Both the position numbers and the translations under genes were made by a program. A stretch of DNA of 64,000 nt from Pyrus communis (lineage: Eukaryota; Streptophyta; Magnoliopsida; Rosales; Rosaceae), in the NCBI RefSeq assembly GCF_963583255.1, contig NC_084807.1, forward strand, positions 6,490,872 to 6,554,871, given 5' to 3'. Shown here one piece after another: positions 58,774 to 64,000 of the stretch. Under the pieces are notes generated by a model. The model did no database searches. It was not told the DNA's origin and was given only the letters and a program-made list of their open reading frames with translations. How positions within the stretch are numbered: the stretch's first letter is position 1; every line of letters starts with the position of its first letter.

Positions 58774-60742
58774 GGGTAAATTACACTTTCATACATCAGA
58801 TTTGGGATATATTTCAATTCCTTACAACATCTTTAAAACATTTCACTTTCATACCTTAAGTACTATTTTATTTCAAAATAATACCTCCGTTACATTTTTC
58901 ATCCATTGATCTGTTAAATGCTGACTTGGCTGCACATATATGCCACGTGGCAAATAAAATATTTAATTTTTTTTTAAATCTGAATTTTCTCAAAAAAAAG
59001 AAAAAAAAATTGAAAAAAAAGAAGGGTAAATTACACTTTCATACCTCAAATTTGGGATATATTTCAATTCCTTACAACATCTTTAAAACATTTCACTTTC
59101 ATACCTTAAGTACTATTTTATTTCAAAATAATACATCCGTTACATTTTTCATCCATTGATCTGTTAAATGCTGACTTGGCTGCACATATATGCCACGTGG
59201 CAAATAAAATATTTAATTTTTTTTTAAATCTGAATTTTCTCAAAAAAAGAAAAAAAATTGAAAAAAAAGGGGTAAATTACACTTTCATACTTCAGGTTTG
59301 GGGTATATTTCAATTCCTTACAACATCTTTAAAACATTTCACTTTCATACCTTAAGTACTATTTTATTTCAAAATAATACCTCCGTTGTATTTTCCATCC
59401 ATTGATCTGTTAAATGTTGACGTGGCTGCCACATATATGTCACGTGGCTGCTAAATGTCTGCCACATGGAAAATAAAATATATTTTTAATTTTTTTTTTA
59501 AAAACCTGAATTTTCTCAAAAAAAAAATAAAAATAAAAAAAATGAAACCAATGCCTTCCCCCCCCCACCCCCCAAAAAAAACCCAAAAAGCGACCCTAAC
59601 CTAGAACCCACCTAGAACCCAAAAACCTGTAAGAAGAAGAAGAAGAAGAAGAAGAGGGAGAAGAAAAAAAAAAAAAAAAAAAAAAAGCCCCAGTTCGTCC
59701 CACCTGAGCCACCCCTTTCTCCCATCCCCCATCACCCCTCCCAAAAACCCCCCATCACCCTCCCAAAAACCCCCCATCACCCACAAAATTTCCACTTGAG
59801 ATTAGGTGGATCTACCACAAAACCAGTCCAAAAATCATCTCAAACTCAAAGTATTTTTAAAACCCACCCATACTGAAAATCACGAGATCCTGGGGGTCGC
59901 GCGACGCCCGTTGGGGGGGAGGGCGGGGGAGGAGGTAGGTCACAAGGAGGAGGTCGCGCGGCGCCAGGGGGAAGGGAGGTGGGTCGTTGGGGGGGGGGGG
60001 AAGGTGGGTCGCGGGAGGGGGGAGGGAATTGGGTTTGGGGTTTTTTTTTTTTCCTTCTTCTTCCACCTGCTGCTGTTGCTGCATGTATTTTTTTTTTTTT
60101 TTTTTCTTCTTCTTCTTCTTCTTCTTCTCCTTCTTCTTCTTGCTGTTGCAGCAGGTTTTTTGGGTTTTGGGTTAGGGATAGGGATGTGGGTCGCTAGGGG
60201 GGAGAGATAGTGGGTTTCAAAAAAAAAAAATTTCAATTTTTTTGCGAAAATTCAGGTTTAAAAAAAAATAAAAAATTTATTTTATTTGCCACATGACATA
60301 CATTTGGCAGCCACGTCAACATTTAACAAATCAATGGATGGAAAATGTAACGAAGATATTATTTTGAAATAAAATGCTACTTAAGGTATGAAAGTGAAAT
60401 GTTTTGAAGATGTTGTAAAGAATTGAAATAAACCCCAAACCTGATGTATGAAAGTGTAATTTACCATTTTTTTTTAATTTTTTTCTTTTTTTTTTGAGAA
60501 AATTCAGGTTTTTTTTTAAAAAATTGAAAAATATTTTATTTGCCACGTGGCAGACATTTGGCAACCACGTGGCATATATGTGGCAGCCACGTCAGTATTT
60601 AACAGATCAATGGATGTAAAATGTAACAGAGCTATTATTTTGAAATAAAATAGGACTTAAGGTATGAAAGCGAAATGTTTTAAATATGTTGTAAAGAATT
60701 GAAATAGACCCCAAACCTGAGGTATGAAAGTGTAATTTACCC
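58774..60742. mobile_element. foldback-like Mutator-type element with tandemly repeated arms
   Basis: Perfect 9-bp duplications TTTTATTAA (58765-58773 and 60743-60751) flank the ends GGGTAAATTACACTTTCATA and its inverse. The left arm contains three tandem copies of the terminal sequence (starting about 58774, 59024 and 59270). The right arm contains two inverted copies (ending about 60464 and 60742). The core has C-runs, a GAA tract, a G-run and a TTC tract whose long open frames are low-complexity. No transposase is present. Confidence 0.9.
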
Positions 60743-60751
60743 TTTTATTAA

Positions 60752-63150
60752 AGCATCCTAATATTTTATTAAAATTTCATTTTAGTGGCTTGATTTAATT
60801 TTATTTGAGAGACAAAGACTTGACTTTTGTCGACGTGACTCTAACAGTAAATATACATACATTCGAATATTCCTCAGGACTTTAAAATAATTACACTAAA
60901 AAAATTTAGGAATCAGAAATAGTATTTCAATATATTTGTAATTTAATTTAATAATTTCAAAATGATCAAGATATATATAACGCTGACTCGTACACCTTAA
61001 AGTGGATGGGAAAGTTTGTCTTCCTGGCCAAGTAAAAATCTACCACTAAATTTTGTCACAGCCAATCGTTCTATCAGATTCAGAATTTGAAATTTATAGG
61101 GATCTCAGTACTAAATACAAGTTTTTTTTTATTAGGAACAAAGCACAAAGCGCATGAAAAGAATTAGTTTATTCACTTGGTTGGTTTGTTGTGCACATGT
61201 CAACAGATATTGACATATGTCAAAGTAGTCTGATGAGCGATATTAAAATAACTTGTCAAGTGTTGTTGAAGTAATATGTCGAGATATGTCTAGCATGTAT
61301 TATATCAAATATTTAATAAGCACAAACTAGACTTGTACTAAACATTCGGAGAATCCTCAAAAGAACTTTACATTTATATTTTTCGAATATTGGTGATCTT
61401 GAGATCACCTGTCCTTCGATCAGACTCTAAATACAGTGGCTTCTTAAACTAACAAGAATGAATTATATTTTATGATTTGGATTCTTGTTGGTTCCACGAA
61501 TCTCCAAACTAATCTGCAATGTTATCCTATACGATTATATTCCCATTTAACTGAATAAGATCTTTATCGTTTCTCGGAAAAAAGAAAAGAAAATAAGAAG
61601 CTAAGTTTGGGATTCTTGATAAAAAATTAAAAAAAAAAAAAAAAAAAAAAAACAGTACTCAGAAGTACTCATTCATTCGTTTGTGTACTGCTGCAACAGG
61701 AAATGGAAACTACTAAAGTAATGATACCTGAGCCACCTAATTCTTAACCCACTCCAGCTACTTTCTAATTTGAGCAAAAGGCAAATGCTTTAAGTTAAAT
61801 GAAATTTGAGACTTAGTATTATGATTTAATAATTTTTTTTATTAGTAAGTAAGAGATCTTAGATTTGATTATCGCTAGAGGCGAATTTGAACCACATTAT
61901 TATTAACCCAATTTGAAGCTAAACCCACATCTTTCCGTTAGTGTATATAATATCGTTTGTTAAAAAAAAACTTATTCAAGTGACAAGAGGAGCAAAGAAT
62001 AAATGTACTGAAATTTCTTTTGTGCAAAAGAAAGGAAAGGGTTCGGAAAGTTTTTGGTTAACTAACGAAACAAAAAAGTGACTTCTTCGTGACATTTACT
62101 TGTTTAGAAGCACTTTTATTCATAAGTGCTTTTGTCATAATCACTTTATTAGAAGTACGTTCAATTTTTTAATTTTTTTCTATCAAACGTTGTTCGAAGA
62201 GCTTTTAGTTTTTTGGAACTTCCAAAAGTATCATGAGATGCTTTAGGCACAAAAAAAAAAAAAAAAACATTTTAGTCTTTATTTCAAAAGTTAAATATCT
62301 CAGGACTTGTTTGATAACTAGTTTGTTTTCTAGTTTTTATTTTTTGTGCCACAAACAAAGAAAATGATTATCAAGTGGGGTTTTAAGGCCAGTTTATGTC
62401 AAACCATGATCATCAAATGAGTATATAGAAAAATGTTTTTCTTTGTACAAGTGATTGTTGGGGGAGAGACGATGAATCAAGATGCAATTTGTTAATTACT
62501 TGAATTACAAATCTTGTTAGAAAACAATGTATAAAATAGAAGTAGTACTAAACTATCTTAAATATTGGGATGACTAATTAACAAGCTAGGAGTACGAAGA
62601 TAACTTAAAGATTACTCCAATTATATAAGCCAATATACAACTTTCGTGTCAACAGGGATAACCCTACTTCCACTATTTCTTTAATCAAGGAGCTTAATCT
62701 GAAAGCAAACAAGGATAAAAGGTACTGCACTAATCTGACTGCTTTCACAATATTTATAACTGAAAGCAACGCCTCACAAAATTTATAGCACAAATAACTA
62801 AGACGATCATGTAATTTCGAGTAACATTGTTGTTACGTGCTGTAATTGTTTCACTAATTTTTTGTGAGAATTACTACGGTATACTCTCTGAAAAATAGAA
62901 TTTTTATGAACTATCTGTCATCTCATATTTTGACATAATATTTTATAATATTGGTATGATAATTGACATTAAACTGTGACGTGACAGAAAGTTTATATAA
63001 AACTCTCATTTTGAGAAAGTCTCCTTACAATTTTTCATTTTTGTTTTGTCCGGGTAAAAATCAAATTGTATTAAAAGAAATCAATTTTCCATAGCCGTAG
63101 GATTATTTTCAACGGCCAGGATCAAATATCTGATTCAGGATGATACAGAT
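60752..63150. other. AT-rich intergenic DNA
   Basis: Contains A-runs (61628-61651, 62251-62266), the SINE listed separately, and an AAGCACTTTT/AAAAGTGCTT-type inverted patch near 62110-62230 that may be a MITE relic. No gene was seen. Confidence 0.5.
61811..61970 (+). mobile_element. tRNA-derived SINE, third copy
   Basis: The same order as the SINEs at 23168 and 38480: ACTTAGTATTATG, AAGTAAGAGATCTTAGATTT, GGCGAATTTGAACCACATTA, TTAGTGTATATAATATCGTT, then an A-tail. The duplication was not resolved. Confidence 0.78.
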
Positions 63151-63199
63151 AGGATCCTACATGATCCAAATTCCTTACTTATTCCTCACTCTAACGTCT

Positions 63200-64000
63200 T
63201 CGAGTAAAAGAAAGAAAAATATCGGCCTCTTTGGTCTTTTACTTGTGTCTCTCACTCCGGTCTCTCTTTCTCTCTCTCCTCCCTCGCCTGTTTCTCAATA
63301 TCTCTCTTTCAAATCTCAAGTATCATCAGGTATGCTCAAGTATTGCACTTTTAGGGTTTTCTGAATGCTGTATCATACATTGAGAAATCTGCTTGGTTTT
63401 CGATTTGGGCCTTCTGCACGGTTCCGAATTTAGATTCTTGAAGTAGAGATTGGGTTTGTTTGCTAACGATCTAGGGTTTTAATTTTGTAATGATTTTGTG
63501 ACCTTTGACTCTTTCACTCGGATGCTCTCTTCATATCTTCTGTTGAAAACTATGATTTTAGGGTTTCAGGCCTGTGACTTTTTATATTTGATTTTTTTTT
63601 TTGGTACTTCAGTTGATTTTTGTAATGGGTTTTTCTTGTCATTGTATTTCTAATGGAACTGTGCTTATTTTTAGCTTAAAATTTTTATTCTACTTTTGAA
63701 TTTGGGCTATGAGTGTCTAGGGTTTACTTTTGGTGTTTCTTAGCCAATTAAGGAATTTAGATTAGTTGAATTCAGTTCCTTACGATATGTTTGGACTAGA
63801 GGAGAGTGAGACTGACCCATGCATGAGGGATATTGTTGGAAATGGAAGCGAAAGGGATGAAGTGGGGTGTTGTATGGCTCAGATTTTGTTATTTTATAGA
63901 CCCTTTAAAATGTGGAACTAAAACTAATCTGGTCATGTAATATGTTTGCTTCATTAGTCATGATCTTATTGCCGGGTACTATTTCAGGTAGCTTTCATCC
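63200..64000 (+). other. probable 5' leader and first intron of a gene running off the right edge
   Basis: A CT-rich transcript leader (CTCTCTTTCTCTCTCTCC, about 63258-63290) ends at a clean donor, ATCATCAG|GTATGC (63329/63330). An intron of 658 bp ends at TATTTCAG|GTAGC (63987/63988). The intron is T-rich and contains several TAGGGTTT words, common in 5' UTR introns of broadly expressed plant genes. No start codon of a recognisable protein is reached before the window ends. Confidence 0.5.

Noticed and set aside
59601..60236. Long open frames up to 134 residues on both strands
   Set aside because: They lie in C-, G-, GAA- and TTC-run DNA in the core of the foldback-like element, with no domain and no plausible start context.
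1..64000. CRISPR arrays, operons, ribosome binding sites
   Set aside because: The window is plant nuclear DNA. The direct repeats present are minisatellites, LTRs and transposon arms without spacer structure.

Overview
This window is nuclear DNA of a dicot plant. The genes have GT-AG introns, tRNA-derived SINEs are present, and there are many LTR retrotransposons and small TIR elements. Several repeats (the 154-bp MITE at 50.4 kb, the SINE at 23.2, 38.5 and 61.8 kb, and the CCTAGGCGG repeat at 5.6 kb) look to me like families common in apple and pear. I therefore suspect Rosaceae, tribe Maleae. That is recollection, not a search result.

Three intact protein genes are supported. A seven-exon chloroplast 10-kDa co-chaperonin gene (CPN10) lies on the minus strand at 11.8-15.0 kb. 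A two-exon gene for a secreted, GPI-anchored protein of the At5g19250-like family lies on the plus strand at 16.4-18.2 kb. The two are divergent and share about 1.35 kb of upstream DNA. A single-exon RING-H2 (ATL4-like) membrane E3 ligase gene lies on the plus strand at 43.6-44.6 kb. A fourth gene probably begins at the right edge, where a pyrimidine-rich leader is split by an intron before the window ends. The genes show no shared pathway. The CPN10 and ATL4-like pair recalls the neighbouring Arabidopsis loci At3g60210 and At3g60220.

Gene relics: a mitochondrial EF-Ts first exon (6.1-6.5 kb), an LRR receptor kinase relic (9.9-10.7 kb), an ARF GTPase first exon beside RCC1-repeat fragments (48.15-49.3 kb), and two unidentified exon-like segments (3.7 and 4.1 kb).

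Layout: 1-3.6 kb is the 5' part of a broken Ty1/copia element on the minus strand. 4.5-5.4 kb is a Mutator-type TIR element with 9-bp target duplications. 5.4-11.5 kb is tandem repeats, MITEs and relics. 11.8-18.2 kb is the gene pair. 20.3-21.2 kb is a Harbinger-like element. 21.6-41.8 kb is a large tandem duplication. Its two copies carry different later insertions: a full copia element, a Mutator-type MITE and a small MITE in copy 1; a 2.2-kb TIR element, a Tourist-like MITE and a triplicated 0.5-kb unit in copy 2. Each insertion can be checked against an empty site in the other copy. 41.9-43.0 kb is a solo LTR with a perfect 5-bp duplication. 50.1-52.1 kb is an inverted pair of minisatellite arrays. 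52.1-56.7 kb is a 4.6-kb TIR element with a solo copia LTR nested in it. 57.2-58.5 kb is a Harbinger-like element. 58.8-60.7 kb is a foldback-like Mutator-type element.

I found no clearly new biological system. The most unusual features are structural: the duplication with reciprocal empty sites, the inverted minisatellite, the foldback-like element with tandemly repeated arms, and the two large TIR elements that share palindromic modules.
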